Below, piece after piece: positions 26,726 through 35,989 of a stretch of 64,000 bases of DNA (the first letter of the stretch is position 1; each line of letters starts with the position of its first letter). The stretch is from Pseudobacter sp. GTDB lineage: Bacteria; Bacteroidota; Bacteroidia; Chitinophagales; Chitinophagaceae. The stretch is from NCBI GenBank assembly GCA_017849455.1, contig JAFIGX010000003.1:372001-436000 (forward strand), written 5' to 3'. Position numbers and translations under genes: made by a program. The notes beneath the pieces were generated by a model. The model did no database searches and was not told the DNA's origin. It worked only from the letters and a program-made list of their open reading frames with translations.

Positions 26726-27811
26726 CTAAGCGAACGGAAACTTCACCACCTTAGCCTCTAACAATTTATCGCGGACTTTAATATATATGGGCGTGTCCAA
26801 CTGTGCGTATTCAGTCAGCACGTATCCGATGCCAATGGCTTTTCCCAGGCTGGGCGATTGGGTGCCTGATGTTACTTTTCCGATAATGGCGCCGGAGAAG
26901 TCCTTGATCTCATAATCATGGCGGGGAATACCTTTCTCGATCATTTCAAATCCGACCAGTTTGCGGTGAACACCTTCATTTTTTTGTTGCAGGAAAAGGG
27001 CTTTGGAAGGAAAATCCTTGGTGAATTTGGTGATCCATCCCAGTCCGGCTTCCATGGGAGATGTAGCATCGTCGATATCATTGCCGTACAGGCAGAAGCC
27101 CATTTCCAGGCGAAGGGTATCCCTGGCGCCGAGACCGATCGGTTTCAGGCCCTGCGGGCCGCCGGCCGCGAAAATGGCATCCCATATCTTGTCGGCATTG
27201 CCGTCCTTGTCTTCGAAATAGATCTCCACCCCGCCTGCGCCGGTATATCCGGTGGCGCTTACCAGCACATTGTCGACCCCCGCAAATTTTCCTTTTACGA
27301 AAGTGTAATATTTAAGATTGAGAATATCCATATCGGTAAGCGGCTGCAATATTTTCGCGGCATTGGGCCCCTGGATGGCGAGGAGACAGGTCTTATCGGA
27401 CACATTGTGCATCTCTACGCCGTTGGTGTTGTGTTTGGATATCCAGTTCCAGTCCTTTTCGATATTGGAAGCATTGACCACGAGCATGTACACTTTGTTC
27501 TCTTCGATACAATATACCAGCAGGTCGTCCACGATCCCTCCTTCGTTATTGGGCAGGCAACTGTACTGGGCTTTACCGGCAGTTAGTTTGGAAGCGTCAT
27601 TGGATGTGACTCGTTGGATCAGGTCAAGCGCCTGTTCTCCTTTCAGGATGAACTCGCCCATGTGACTAACATCGAATACACCTGCATTGTTGCGTACAGT
27701 AGCATGCTCATCGTTGATGCCGGAATAGGAGATCGGCATATTATATCCGGCAAACGCCGCCATCTTAGCACCCAGGGCAATATGTTTGTTCGTAAAAGGA
27801 GTGTTCTTCAT
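26726..27811 (-). CDS. gcvT: Glycine cleavage system aminomethyltransferase (T protein)
   Basis: 361 residues from the ATG at 27811 ([17 protein letters not shown]); a start at 27832 would add seven residues without support. Family motifs are present: [27 protein letters not shown], the folate-binding region [16 protein letters not shown], and [18 protein letters not shown]. It transfers the methylene group of the lipoyl-bound glycine intermediate to tetrahydrofolate. The P and H proteins are not in the window. Confidence 0.95.
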   Translation of the reverse strand: MKNTPFTNKHIALGAKMAAFAGYNMPISYSGINDEHATVRNNAGVFDVSHMGEFILKGEQALDLIQRVTSNDASKLTAGKAQYSCLPNNEGGIVDDLLVYCIEENKVYMLVVNASNIEKDWNWISKHNTNGVEMHNVSDKTCLLAIQGPNAAKILQPLTDMDILNLKYYTFVKGKFAGVDNVLVSATGYTGAGGVEIYFEDKDGNADKIWDAIFAAGGPQGLKPIGLGARDTLRLEMGFCLYGNDIDDATSPMEAGLGWITKFTKDFPSKALFLQQKNEGVHRKLVGFEMIEKGIPRHDYEIKDFSGAIIGKVTSGTQSPSLGKAIGIGYVLTEYAQLDTPIYIKVRDKLLEAKVVKFPFA

Positions 27812-27858
27812 ATAGCAAATTTTGAGGAGCAAAAATAAAGGTTGCCTATATCGCCACC

Positions 27859-27902
27859 AATAAAAAGAAAATAGGGGCCCACCGCCTTCGGTCAGGACCC
27901 CT
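27859..27902 (-). terminator. Terminator of the PspC operon
   Basis: AGGGG (27873-27877) pairs with CCCCT (27898-27902), with a nested ACCG / CGGT stem around a CCTT loop. On the minus strand the hairpin is followed by the U-rich run CTATTTTCTTTTTATT. It lies just past the stop of the double-PspC gene. Confidence 0.72.
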
Positions 27903-27943
27903 TTGTTCCAACTTCAACCTATTTTTGATTCACCGTTTATGGC

Positions 27944-30157
27944 TCAGATCTGGTTTACGGAATCTTTCGCTACAGACGGCTTTTTGTCTTCGGGTTTATT
28001 ATTTTCTTTTTTCTTTTCCTTATTCTCACGGCCTGGGCGGTAGCGATAATCCTTTGCGGTATCGGTCTGCCCCTGTTCATCCTTCGTATGTGTATTGGTA
28101 TCGTTGAATTCACCCTGCACATCGAGGTCCATTTTGTCATCTTTTATTTTCAGCTTGATACGGCCGCTTTTCAATGCTTTCTGGTCCAGGTCGGAGACTT
28201 TCTTTGCACCGTCGTTCTCGGTCATGATGTATTCCTTACCGGTCTCCAGCCACGATCTTCTGCCCCAGGTTTCTTCGAACTCCCAGTCGCCGCGGCGGTT
28301 GAAATTCAGGTTGAACCATTTGTACCGCGACAGGCTCCTGTCTAACTCGATCCGTTTGCCTACCGGCACCTTAATAATGACCAGCACCCGCTGTACCCTG
28401 TATTTGTCGTACCGGCTTACGGCAAAGGCCCTGGGCAGTTTCAATATGCCACTCTCCTGCGATACGTCGAACCTGATCTTTTCAGCCTGTATCCTGGCGT
28501 CGTCGGGAGTGCTGCCTTGTGCGATCTTAATTACAGTGGCGTGGTATGCGGTATCGGAGCTTTTCACCACATCCACCCGGATAGAGTTTACCATCAGGGT
28601 ATCGGGATTGGTGGCATAAAAAGGCCAGTTGTCCATGTCTAACCCAAACCAATCGCTCTCATAATAGTTCATCCTGTAAGTATTGGCAACGTCTACCATC
28701 AATTTATTCTCACGGGGCTGTATAACCGAAATATTTTCTTCTACTGAATTGGGTCTTTTGAAATCCCTGGATACCAGGGCCGACAGAAAGATAGCGCTCA
28801 CCAATCCGACACTCCACAGGCCACCGAACACAAAACCCAGGTAACGATTTTTAGACCGTACGCCGGCAATGCGGCGGATGAGCCAGGTAAGGAGCGCCAC
28901 GATAGGGATCCCGAGGAACAGGAGCAGTGTGCACCATGCCAGTGCGTTTTGCCAGAATCCGTGCAGGAAGAATTCTTTCAAGGGGAATACGGCGAATCCA
29001 CCGAAAAGGAGGAACATCAGCAATCCGAACAACAATAGTGCACCGATCCCTGCAATGAACAGGAAGAATGCCTTGAAAAGTACCCCGATCACATGGCCGA
29101 TGCCACTACCGGCACTCCTGGCAACAGGCCCTGCTTCATTGGCAAATGTTTTGGCCTGAGAGCCTACCGCCTGCCCGAATTCCCTCGCTTTCTCGCCAAA
29201 CTGCTGAGCAGACTGCCTCACTTCACTGCTCCATTTTTCCGCTTTTGCCTTGAAGCTCTCGCGGTCTTCATTCACGGCATCGCGGATGGAGTTGAGGTCA
29301 ACACGTTCACCGCGCATTTCCAGTTTCTCGGCGGAAGTCACTGCCACCGGTACCGCGACCCACAGGATCACATAGGTGAAGAACAGGGTAGTGCTCAGGG
29401 AGCCGGTGATGATCTTGGGGCCGTGCCAGAATTCCCAATCGTTCCACCAAAAATTGAACGGACCAGATACCAGCGCTACGAGGAGGGGCAGGGCGAAGAT
29501 CAGGCGCGGGACCCAGGCGTCGACGTTGAAATAAGCGGCCAGGCCGCCACACACGCCCGAGATCACCCGGTCGTCGTTACTCCTGTATAATCTTTTGGTG
29601 ATATTGGTTTGAATGGACTTCGAAGGAATGATGATCCACAACAGAATATAGACCCAGAACAAGGCCGCGATGAATACCACGAAAATGATACGGACCACCA
29701 CAGGATCGATGCCGAAGTAGTTGGCCAGACCGCTGGCCACCCCACCCAGTATCTTGTCATCTTCATTGCGGTAGAGACGGCCGCGGCCAGGAGTGGCCGT
29801 GTAGGTGTTGGACGACTGCGATTGGCTGCTGCTTTGCTGTTGCGTGCTGCCACCACCGGTAGTTTGTTTGCTCTCCGCAGCAGTGGCCTCCGTATCAGCT
29901 TCAAAATCTTCAGGACGGCCCATGCTGGCGATCACCGCATTCACATCATCATCCGTGATACAGATGCTGCCTTTCTTCAACCGCTCTGAAAACAATTCTG
30001 CAATGCGGCTTTCGATATCATTGATGATCTCATCGCGACCTTCCTCACGGGCAAAATATCTTCTCAGACTCTCAATGTATTGTTTCAGCAGCTCGAAAGC
30101 GGTCTCCTCGATGGGGATCACCCTGCCCTGAAAATTTATATTGATGACCTTTTTCAT
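27944..30157 (-). CDS. Membrane protein with two PspC domains
   Basis: 737 residues. Two PspC domains occur in tandem: RLYRNEDDKILGGVASGLA (about 124-178) and RLYRSNDDRVISGVCGGLA (about 185-275), each followed by a hydrophobic helix. More membrane helices come at about 355-470, then a long extracytoplasmic region with basic/acidic patches and an Asn/Lys/Glu-rich tail. The family links to envelope-stress sensing. It is 26 bp downstream of the PadR regulator, a standing pair in Bacteroidota, so PadR very likely controls its own operon. Confidence 0.9.
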   Translation of the reverse strand: MKKVININFQGRVIPIEETAFELLKQYIESLRRYFAREEGRDEIINDIESRIAELFSERLKKGSICITDDDVNAVIASMGRPEDFEADTEATAAESKQTTGGGSTQQQSSSQSQSSNTYTATPGRGRLYRNEDDKILGGVASGLANYFGIDPVVVRIIFVVFIAALFWVYILLWIIIPSKSIQTNITKRLYRSNDDRVISGVCGGLAAYFNVDAWVPRLIFALPLLVALVSGPFNFWWNDWEFWHGPKIITGSLSTTLFFTYVILWVAVPVAVTSAEKLEMRGERVDLNSIRDAVNEDRESFKAKAEKWSSEVRQSAQQFGEKAREFGQAVGSQAKTFANEAGPVARSAGSGIGHVIGVLFKAFFLFIAGIGALLLFGLLMFLLFGGFAVFPLKEFFLHGFWQNALAWCTLLLFLGIPIVALLTWLIRRIAGVRSKNRYLGFVFGGLWSVGLVSAIFLSALVSRDFKRPNSVEENISVIQPRENKLMVDVANTYRMNYYESDWFGLDMDNWPFYATNPDTLMVNSIRVDVVKSSDTAYHATVIKIAQGSTPDDARIQAEKIRFDVSQESGILKLPRAFAVSRYDKYRVQRVLVIIKVPVGKRIELDRSLSRYKWFNLNFNRRGDWEFEETWGRRSWLETGKEYIMTENDGAKKVSDLDQKALKSGRIKLKIKDDKMDLDVQGEFNDTNTHTKDEQGQTDTAKDYRYRPGRENKEKKKENNKPEDKKPSVAKDSVNQI

Positions 30158-30183
30158 TGTACTATAATTTGACGGTTGAAGTG

Positions 30184-30576
30184 TTAGTTGGTGTCGTTGG
30201 ATCCAGGTTCGATGGCATTGTTATTATTGGCTGAGGATACCAGGGATTCTCTTTTACTGGCCAGGGTATTGACTGCATTGGCCAGTTCATTCCAGGTAGC
30301 TTCCAATTCTTTATAAAAATCCTCTCCTTTTGGGGTGAGGGAAAAATATTTGCGGGGAGGGCCGGAATTGCTTTCTACCCACCGGTAGGTGAGCATATCG
30401 GCGTTCTTCAATCTCGTTAGCAAAGGGTAGAGGGTCCCTTCCAGTATCTGCAGATTGGCGCCCCGCATCTCATCCACGATATCGCTCGGGTAGGCTTCCC
30501 CGCGCCTTATGATGGAGAGAATGCAGAACTCCAGGATCCCTTTCCGCATCTGGCTCTGAGTATTCTCAATGTTCAT
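30184..30576 (-). CDS. PadR family transcriptional regulator
   Basis: 130 residues with the PadR winged helix: MRKGILEFCILSIIRRGEAY, SDIVDEMRGANLQILEGTLYPLLTRL (split here over two elements) and PPRKYFSLTPKGEDFYKELE. A short, Asn/Ser-rich tail follows in place of a long coiled-coil. PadR proteins are usually repressors of adjacent genes. It is directly upstream of the double-PspC gene; a candidate operator is at 30884-30905. Confidence 0.93.
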   Translation of the reverse strand: MNIENTQSQMRKGILEFCILSIIRRGEAYPSDIVDEMRGANLQILEGTLYPLLTRLKNADMLTYRWVESNSGPPRKYFSLTPKGEDFYKELEATWNELANAVNTLASKRESLVSSANNNNAIEPGSNDTN

Positions 30577-30618
30577 AATCGTTTTTTTTATTCGTCCCCC
30601 TGAAGGGGTGGCTATACT

Positions 30619-30822
30619 TTAATGAAGCAATATCGTCGGTTGCATTTTCTCCGCAAAAATAGTTGTATTGAAAAAGCTGTCTGTCCCGGTTGAATCGGCA
30701 GTATCTGCTTCTGGAATATTTTCAGTTGTCCATTGTTCCGGGTTACCGGTACGTTGATGTCCCAGTTGCCGGTGCAGCACCAGGGTCAATATGAGAACAA
30801 CTAATAGAATTTTGATCGGCAT
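30619..30822 (-). CDS. Possible 67-residue secreted or membrane-anchored peptide
   Basis: The ORF begins MPIKILLVVLILTLVLHRQL, an uncleaved-anchor-like hydrophobic stretch, followed by a polar Thr/Glu-rich tail. It sits between the candidate PadR operator and the padR start, so it would be the first gene of that transcript. There is no homology I recognise, and it may be an untranslated leader. Confidence 0.35.
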   Translation of the reverse strand: MPIKILLVVLILTLVLHRQLGHQRTGNPEQWTTENIPEADTADSTGTDSFFNTTIFAEKMQPTILLH

Positions 30823-30883
30823 AATCGGTGAATGGTCAATTTTTGGTTTTTGTCATTCACGACACAAACATACGGGGTTTTTT

Positions 30884-30905
30884 AGTACTATGCAACACAC
30901 AGTAC
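30884..30905. promoter_or_regulatory. Candidate PadR operator (imperfect palindrome)
   Basis: AGTACTATGC and, on the other strand, GGTACTGTGT form two half-sites around a 2-bp centre (30884-30905, with one base beyond), matching at 7 of 10 positions. It lies upstream of the PadR/PspC transcript in a 295-bp gap without genes on the plus strand. The ATG-N-ACAT-like palindrome is the kind bound by PadR dimers, but binding is inferred. Confidence 0.45.
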
Positions 30906-31087
30906 CTTTTTTTTAAAGGTAATTTTTATAGGCTGCTAATGAGTTTTGCATTAAAAGTAGTGTGGGTGAGGGTTTTAAGGGGTTTTTATTCATTTTTCTG
31001 AAATTATTTTTTCAACGAATGGTAAAAAAGGCGGGTTGAGTGGTTTCTATTATAAAGGTATAAAGGGCCGGAAAACAACTATTTCTC

Positions 31088-31104
31088 TTTACAAATTTTG
31101 TAAA
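31088..31104. promoter_or_regulatory. Candidate operator of the GNAT/HTH pair
   Basis: TTTACAA ATT TTGTAAA is a perfect 7-bp inverted repeat ending 13 bp before the start of the GNAT-like gene. It would overlap the promoter or leader of the two-gene unit. Antitoxins with an HTH usually repress their own operon through such a site; that use here is inferred. Confidence 0.55.
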
Positions 31105-31117
31105 ATTCTTTACTTTT

Positions 31118-31618
31118 ATGGAAATAGTTGAGCTGGCCACCGGCCGGAGAAAACCTGTGTCGATCAGCCGGGCAGAAGACAAAGATTTCAGGATATTGAC
31201 CGAGAAACGGTTCACTTTCGACTGGATAAGCCTAAAAGAAACAACGACGGTTTACAAATTACAGCTCTGCGATACAGGGGATATTTTAGGCGTAATGGGA
31301 CTTATTGATTTCCCCGGCGAACAACGGATCGAAATAAGCCTGCTGGCATCTTCCAGGGAGAACCGAGGAAAAAACAAAAAGTACGACCGGATCGCAGGCT
31401 GCCTGATCGCTTTCGCCTGTAAGCTGGCCGCAAAGAAATACGAAGGCAATGCTTGTGTTTCGCTAGTCCCCAAAACAGCCTTGGTAAAGCACTACATGAG
31501 TAAGTATTCCATGCGATATGCAGGCTGGCAATTATATGTTGAAGGGCAAGATCTCGATAACCTAATTAAAGAATATATCAATGAGAAAGAAAAAAGTAAC
31601 GGAACGGTATACCCTTGA
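31118..31618 (+). CDS. GNAT-like acetyltransferase, putative toxin of a two-gene unit
   Basis: 166 residues with a GNAT-like outline: beta strands ending LGVMGLIDF, an acetyl-CoA loop-like ENRGKNKKYDRIAG (about 88-101), helix CLIAFACKLAAKKY, strand ACVSLVPK, and the closing HYMSKYSMRYAG helix that resembles the 'A..Y.k.GF' end of GNAT domains. Its 3' end overlaps the downstream HTH gene by 38 bp in another frame. The order (enzyme then HTH) and the palindrome in front look like a toxin-antitoxin operon. No family name is claimed; it could also be a non-toxic acetyltransferase. Confidence 0.6.
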   Translation: MEIVELATGRRKPVSISRAEDKDFRILTEKRFTFDWISLKETTTVYKLQLCDTGDILGVMGLIDFPGEQRIEISLLASSRENRGKNKKYDRIAGCLIAFACKLAAKKYEGNACVSLVPKTALVKHYMSKYSMRYAGWQLYVEGQDLDNLIKEYINEKEKSNGTVYP

Positions 31619-32105
31619 GGACTTAGCTTCCACGATGATATTCCCGGTTAAGCTCACAAAAGCCCAACAAAAGCAGGCGGCAATCGAACTTGCCGAGGCC
31701 CGTAAGAAGTCGCAGGCAGCCATGAGCGAAGAAACCAGGATAAGCTTGCGGCTGTTCCAATTGAAATTCCGGTTGGAAGAATATATTCATAGTAAAGAAT
31801 ATGACCCTACCCTCACGTTCGGCTATTTTCTAAAAGAATATATTCGTATACTCGACAAAAAAAGAAAAACGTTCGCTGCGGAGATCAGTATCGACGAATC
31901 TCTCCTGAGCCAGTTGATCAACCAGCACAGAATGCCTCCCGATTATATTTCCGTAAGGCTTGAATTGCATTCCGACAATATGATCCCTGCCAGCTACTGG
32001 TATAAACTGGTTGAAAAGCAAAAGGAACACTTTATAAAAACGGATGCTTCGCTGAGAGCAAAAGAGAAGCCTTTTGTGCACGGAGGGCTTCGCGTTCAAT
32101 TATGA
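31581..32105 (+). CDS. HTH-domain protein, putative antitoxin partner
   Basis: 174 residues: a helical N-terminal part (KAQQKQAAIELAEARKK), then a HigA/XRE-type HTH near 93-125 (FAAEISIDESLLSQLINQHR) followed by SVRLELHSDNMIPASYWYKL, resembling the HigA tail where 'his..ASYW' ends the DNA-binding domain. Its start is inside the upstream GNAT-like gene (38-bp overlap), which indicates translational coupling. It converges on the lipoprotein gene at 32109 with only 3 bp between. Antitoxin and autorepressor roles are inferred. Confidence 0.65.
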   Translation: MRKKKVTERYTLEDLASTMIFPVKLTKAQQKQAAIELAEARKKSQAAMSEETRISLRLFQLKFRLEEYIHSKEYDPTLTFGYFLKEYIRILDKKRKTFAAEISIDESLLSQLINQHRMPPDYISVRLELHSDNMIPASYWYKLVEKQKEHFIKTDASLRAKEKPFVHGGLRVQL

Positions 32106-32108
32106 TGA

Positions 32109-33503
32109 TCACTTCAACGTACAAATATTCTGCACCTGTACCCTTCCATTCCCCTCTGCCACCACGTTGACAGTTTGGGAGCTCGGGCCATTCAACGTAA
32201 CCTGCAGCACATTTGTTCCCCGTTGTAAAGGCACCCGCGTATAATAGATAGTATGAGGAAGGCTTTGCCAGTTACGGGTATCTGCTTTTTCAGACACAAA
32301 ATTGAATACCTGCAATGCCATTGCAATGGCTTCCCGGGTATCCTTGTTCTTATCATTTTCCTTCGGACGGGCAGCCATCTCCGCCAGTTTCTTGACCACC
32401 AGCCTGCTCAGCGCCACCGACATCTCTTTTAAAAATCTTTCTTTCAGCGTAGCAAAGGCCAGGGCATTGATGTTTTCCGCTTTTTCGAAATCAAATTGAT
32501 GCCCGTTGAGTTTCAGGGACCCGCCCTTGAAGAAAACCGGCTGCTCCTGGTATTTCGGAAAGGCCACGCGGAAAGAGCGAAGGTCATCCAGCTTGATATC
32601 ACTGCTCTGGAGATTCGTGCTGCTGAAATTGAAGGGGATATTGAAAGAACCGGTAGCATCCACAAACGCGAAATTACCCAGTCCGTCTTTGGTGAGCGCA
32701 AAGAAAAAATTCTGTTCTTCTTTTACCGGCGCCAGTCCATTTTCCCAGAACAATACCAGGTCGCCGCCTTCAGCAGGGGGCGCTGGTTTATAGGTCATAT
32801 TGAACAGCTTTTCATACCGGCCCAGCTCATCCGTAAATCCATTCTGCGCTGCAGTCCGCAAGAGGTCATTCTTGAGCTGGTCGGGCAATGCCACTCCATA
32901 ATAACTGTTGTTGTTCTTGAGGTAAATATCTGCGGCATTACGATAGGAAATAAATGCATTGTTGAGGTCGCCCCCTTTTTCGTAAATGATCCCCTGTAGC
33001 ATCAGCGAAAAGGCATCGTCGGAATAACGATTTTCCTTTTTGGTCTTATCCTGCAGTGAATAGCTTTGAAGCGTGATACGGCGGGCTTCCACCAGTGCTT
33101 CGTCGGTCTTTCCGAGATAGAGATAATTGAGGGCCTTATAATAATGCACCATGAACTTCTCAAAGTCCTCCCCTTTATAGGTCTGCATCATCGGGTTGAG
33201 TAATGTGCCCACGGCTACATCGCCGGCAGTGGTGCGTGCATCCTCCATGAAGAGGTCGGCCTGGTTGAAATAATTATTGCTGCTATCGTATTGTTTGAGC
33301 AGGTGGGTCATTTTCCCTTTTTCAAACAGGTACAGCAGGCGGTTACGTTTCGCCTGCAGGATCTTGCTGCGGTCCAATGCCGCATCGGCCTGCTCATAAT
33401 TATTCTGCCGTACCTGGTTATAATAGTTCCCGATACGGTTATTGTACGTTGCGCAGGAAAATAAAAAGAGCATCAGCGGTGCTACAGCCAATGCTCTTAT
33501 CAT
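32109..33503 (-). CDS. COG3014-like TPR lipoprotein
   Basis: 464 residues from the ATG at 33503, chosen because MIRALAVAPLMLFLFSCATY gives a lipobox (LFSC). TPR-like helices fill the first half (FEKFMVHYYKALNYLYLGKTDEALVEARR is one clear unit, about 120-150). The second half is beta-rich. In many Bacteroidota and Proteobacteria this family is encoded with an LpoB-like lipoprotein, as here (33552). It may serve peptidoglycan synthase regulation or outer-membrane assembly; function is not established. Confidence 0.78.
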   Translation of the reverse strand: MIRALAVAPLMLFLFSCATYNNRIGNYYNQVRQNNYEQADAALDRSKILQAKRNRLLYLFEKGKMTHLLKQYDSSNNYFNQADLFMEDARTTAGDVAVGTLLNPMMQTYKGEDFEKFMVHYYKALNYLYLGKTDEALVEARRITLQSYSLQDKTKKENRYSDDAFSLMLQGIIYEKGGDLNNAFISYRNAADIYLKNNNSYYGVALPDQLKNDLLRTAAQNGFTDELGRYEKLFNMTYKPAPPAEGGDLVLFWENGLAPVKEEQNFFFALTKDGLGNFAFVDATGSFNIPFNFSSTNLQSSDIKLDDLRSFRVAFPKYQEQPVFFKGGSLKLNGHQFDFEKAENINALAFATLKERFLKEMSVALSRLVVKKLAEMAARPKENDKNKDTREAIAMALQVFNFVSEKADTRNWQSLPHTIYYTRVPLQRGTNVLQVTLNGPSSQTVNVVAEGNGRVQVQNICTLK

Positions 33504-33551
33504 ATTGTTAGATGATAACTCCATGCTAATCGGCTACCCAGATTTTCAATA

Positions 33552-34142
33552 TCAGTTCTGCACGTATTTGGCGATCTTCTTATCCCCAATCCAAACTACT
33601 TCGTTCGATTGGATATTGGTCAGTTCCAGGTTCACCTGGTAATACACCACTTTCTTTCTTTTCTGGGAATCCACTATAGAGTTGATGGAACCTTGCAGGA
33701 TATAATCCGCTCCTTGTTCAAGACCGAATTTTTTCATGCTGCTGGTCGAAGCATTGGTTTGCTGATCGGCTTTTTCTGCACGAAGTTCTTCCCTTTTCTT
33801 GCCACCTTGTACCAGTCTTACCTTGCCGGATTTAATGAAAGATTGTTCTACATCTTTCACGAAAGTTTCAGCCTCAATATGCTCATGACTTTTATTGGTC
33901 ACAAAGCCAACGATCACAACAGGTTTTTGTCCGCCGTGGCTTTCCTGGTGATTCGATACCCATTTGTCTTTCAGGATCGTCTCGATCATTTCATCTGCCA
34001 CCAATCTTGAATCCGTATTGTTCCAGCGGCCGCTCAGATCTACCTGCTCACCGGGGTCGATCCGGGTTACTTTGTGAGAACAGGATACAGTTATAACACT
34101 TACAGCAACAAAGGCTGTAACAACCAATAGAAGTTTTTTCAT
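33552..34142 (-). CDS. LpoB-like penicillin-binding protein activator lipoprotein
   Basis: 196 residues from the ATG at 34142. Lipobox VITVSC, then a LpoB/CsgG-like domain: VVIVGFVTNKSHEHIEAETF, FIKSGKVRLVQG, GADYILQGSINSI and a final strand YYQVNLELTNIQSNEVVW. LpoB in enteric bacteria activates PBP1B. Here it is 48 bp upstream of the COG3014-like gene in the same direction, so the two are probably one transcription unit. Confidence 0.82.
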   Translation of the reverse strand: MKKLLLVVTAFVAVSVITVSCSHKVTRIDPGEQVDLSGRWNNTDSRLVADEMIETILKDKWVSNHQESHGGQKPVVIVGFVTNKSHEHIEAETFVKDVEQSFIKSGKVRLVQGGKKREELRAEKADQQTNASTSSMKKFGLEQGADYILQGSINSIVDSQKRKKVVYYQVNLELTNIQSNEVVWIGDKKIAKYVQN

Positions 34143-34206
34143 ATTGAGAGATTTAAACAAATGGTTTTTGAATATTCAAGATGTGTTTTGCCCGGAGTTG
34201 TCGATA

Positions 34207-34650
34207 TTACCACCTATGTCTGCCGTTCCACCACCAGGATGACAATCCAACCGTGGTTATCAAAGGCAGGGTGTTCCAGAAATAATTGTTAAGGTTGTTG
34301 CGTAACCCATACGGACGGTAATAACCATTATAATAACTATTGGGATAATAGTAATCATTGTAGCCGTTGTAATAATCCCAGCGGGTCCTTTCCATACGCC
34401 ATTCTCTGCGGGCTGCCCTGCGCTGGGCGCGTGCTTCTGCTTTATCGGCCAGATAATCGATCGCTTTATAGGTCTCCTGTGGAGTTGTACTATGCCAGCT
34501 ATTCAGCGAATCGGCCATTTTCATGTATCGCGCCTGACTAACCATATAATTCGGGTTCTGGTCAGGGGCCAGGGAATTTTGAGCTACTGCTGTCATTGCG
34601 AACAGCATCACCACCGGTAAGGGGAGTATTGAAAATATAATTCTTTTCAT
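34207..34650 (-). CDS. Secreted Tyr/Asn-rich protein of unknown function
   Basis: 147 residues. Signal peptide MKRIIFSILPLPVVMLFAMT with AVAQ cleavage. A helical Arg/Ala-rich segment (KAEARAQRRAARREWRMERT) is followed by a tail of Tyr/Asn/Gly repeats (YYNGYNDYYYPNSYY) and ends in a Trp-rich WWWNGRHRW. It precedes the LpoB-like gene by about 64 bp on the same strand. No family recognised. Confidence 0.65.
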   Translation of the reverse strand: MKRIIFSILPLPVVMLFAMTAVAQNSLAPDQNPNYMVSQARYMKMADSLNSWHSTTPQETYKAIDYLADKAEARAQRRAARREWRMERTRWDYYNGYNDYYYPNSYYNGYYRPYGLRNNLNNYFWNTLPLITTVGLSSWWWNGRHRW

Positions 34651-34762
34651 AGCCGTTATTTTTATTACTTATTAACGCTACAAAGCTAATCACTAATGCG
34701 TTAAGCGGGCGTTAAATAAGGGCCGCCCGGTATTACAAGATAATCATAAAACTACATATTCA

Positions 34763-35707
34763 CTATTTCTTCAACCCGATCTCCCGCAGGCGTTCATCGA
34801 GGTATTCCCCGGCAGTTGCATCAGGGTAAGCCTTAGGATGTTGTGCATCGATACAGCTTGCCAGGCAGGCCAGGCTCATTTCACTTTTCGGATGAAGGAA
34901 AAAGGGTATGGAAAACCGTGAGGTATGCCACATTTCCCGGGGTGGGTTCACTACACGGTGCGTAGTCGATTTGAGCTTGTTATTGGTAAGGCGCTGCAAC
35001 ATATCGCCGACATTCACTACGATCTGCTCCGGCAGGGACGTAACGCCTACCCATTCATTCTGTTTGGTGAGGATCTGGAGCCCGTCGGCCGAAGCGCCTA
35101 CCAGCAGGGTAATAAGGTTGATATCCTCATGCTGTTCGGCTCTGATGGCCGATTTGGGTTCCTGGGTGATGGGAGGATAATGAATGGCCCGAAGGATTGA
35201 ATTGCCATTGTGAATATGTTTATCGAAATAATGCTCATCGAGACCGAGGTACAGCGCAATGGCCTGCAGCAAATATTTCCCCGATTTTTCGAATGCCCTG
35301 TAAGCCTTAACGAAGGTTGGATTGAACGGAGTTACATCCTTTACTTCCACATTGTCGGGGTATTCTTTTTTCACCGGGTCATTGTCGTCCACGATCTGCC
35401 CGAACTGGAAAAACTCTTTCAGATCGGGGGCATCGCTTCCCTTGGCATGTTCTTTCCCGAAAGAAGTATAACCACGTTGCCCTGCCAGTCCCGGCACTTC
35501 ATATTTCTTTTTATTATCCAGCGGCAACGCGAAGAATTGCTGCACATATTTATACAGGTCCGCTATAAGATCATCGGGAATGCCATGGTTCTTGACGGCC
35601 ACAAAGCCTACTTCTTCATAAGCTTTGCCCAATTGGTTCACAAAGGCCTTTTTCAATTGCGGATCGCCGGAAACAAAATCGGCGAGGTTGACTACTGGTA
35701 TTGCCAT
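34763..35707 (-). CDS. Isopenicillin-N-synthase-like Fe(II)/2-oxoglutarate oxygenase
   Basis: 314 residues with the DIOX_N plus 2OG-FeII_Oxy architecture. Iron ligands: HED (H193, D195) in RAEQHEDINLITLL and H250 in STTHRVVNPP; the 2-oxoglutarate-binding RFS triad (R264, S266) follows. N-terminal features GFVAVKNHGIP and GQRGYTSFGKE are typical. It oxidises a small molecule using O2 and probably 2-oxoglutarate; the substrate is unknown. No biosynthetic cluster surrounds it. Confidence 0.92.
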   Translation of the reverse strand: MAIPVVNLADFVSGDPQLKKAFVNQLGKAYEEVGFVAVKNHGIPDDLIADLYKYVQQFFALPLDNKKKYEVPGLAGQRGYTSFGKEHAKGSDAPDLKEFFQFGQIVDDNDPVKKEYPDNVEVKDVTPFNPTFVKAYRAFEKSGKYLLQAIALYLGLDEHYFDKHIHNGNSILRAIHYPPITQEPKSAIRAEQHEDINLITLLVGASADGLQILTKQNEWVGVTSLPEQIVVNVGDMLQRLTNNKLKSTTHRVVNPPREMWHTSRFSIPFFLHPKSEMSLACLASCIDAQHPKAYPDATAGEYLDERLREIGLKK

Positions 35708-35800
35708 GACAAATGATTTTAATGGTTAATGCAAGGCAGGGCAGAATAGCCTGCAAATTACAATTTACGAAAATCATTTATTAGTGGCAGCACGATCTTT

Positions 35801-35989
35801 TTATTGATTTATGGAAAGATGGGTGGCCAGTGTATTTTTTTCCTGTTCTGTGATGTCCATCACCGCATAATGTTTCACATCATTGATCGCCACTTCATCG
35901 AGCATGTCGACAAAGTTCTTGTAGTGTGAGAAGTGATGGCCACGAAGGCACGGAGGCGCGAAGAAAATAAGATTGTCATATTCAGACAT
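35801..35989 (-). CDS. Short ORF, possible gene remnant
   Basis: 62 codons. The first third (APPCLRGHHF) is only the translation of a dispersed DNA repeat. The remainder (MLDEVAINDVKHYAVMDITE...) looks like the end of a real protein. It may be a broken C-terminal fragment fused to repeat sequence. Low confidence that it is expressed. Confidence 0.25.
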   Translation of the reverse strand: MSEYDNLIFFAPPCLRGHHFSHYKNFVDMLDEVAINDVKHYAVMDITEQEKNTLATHLSINQ

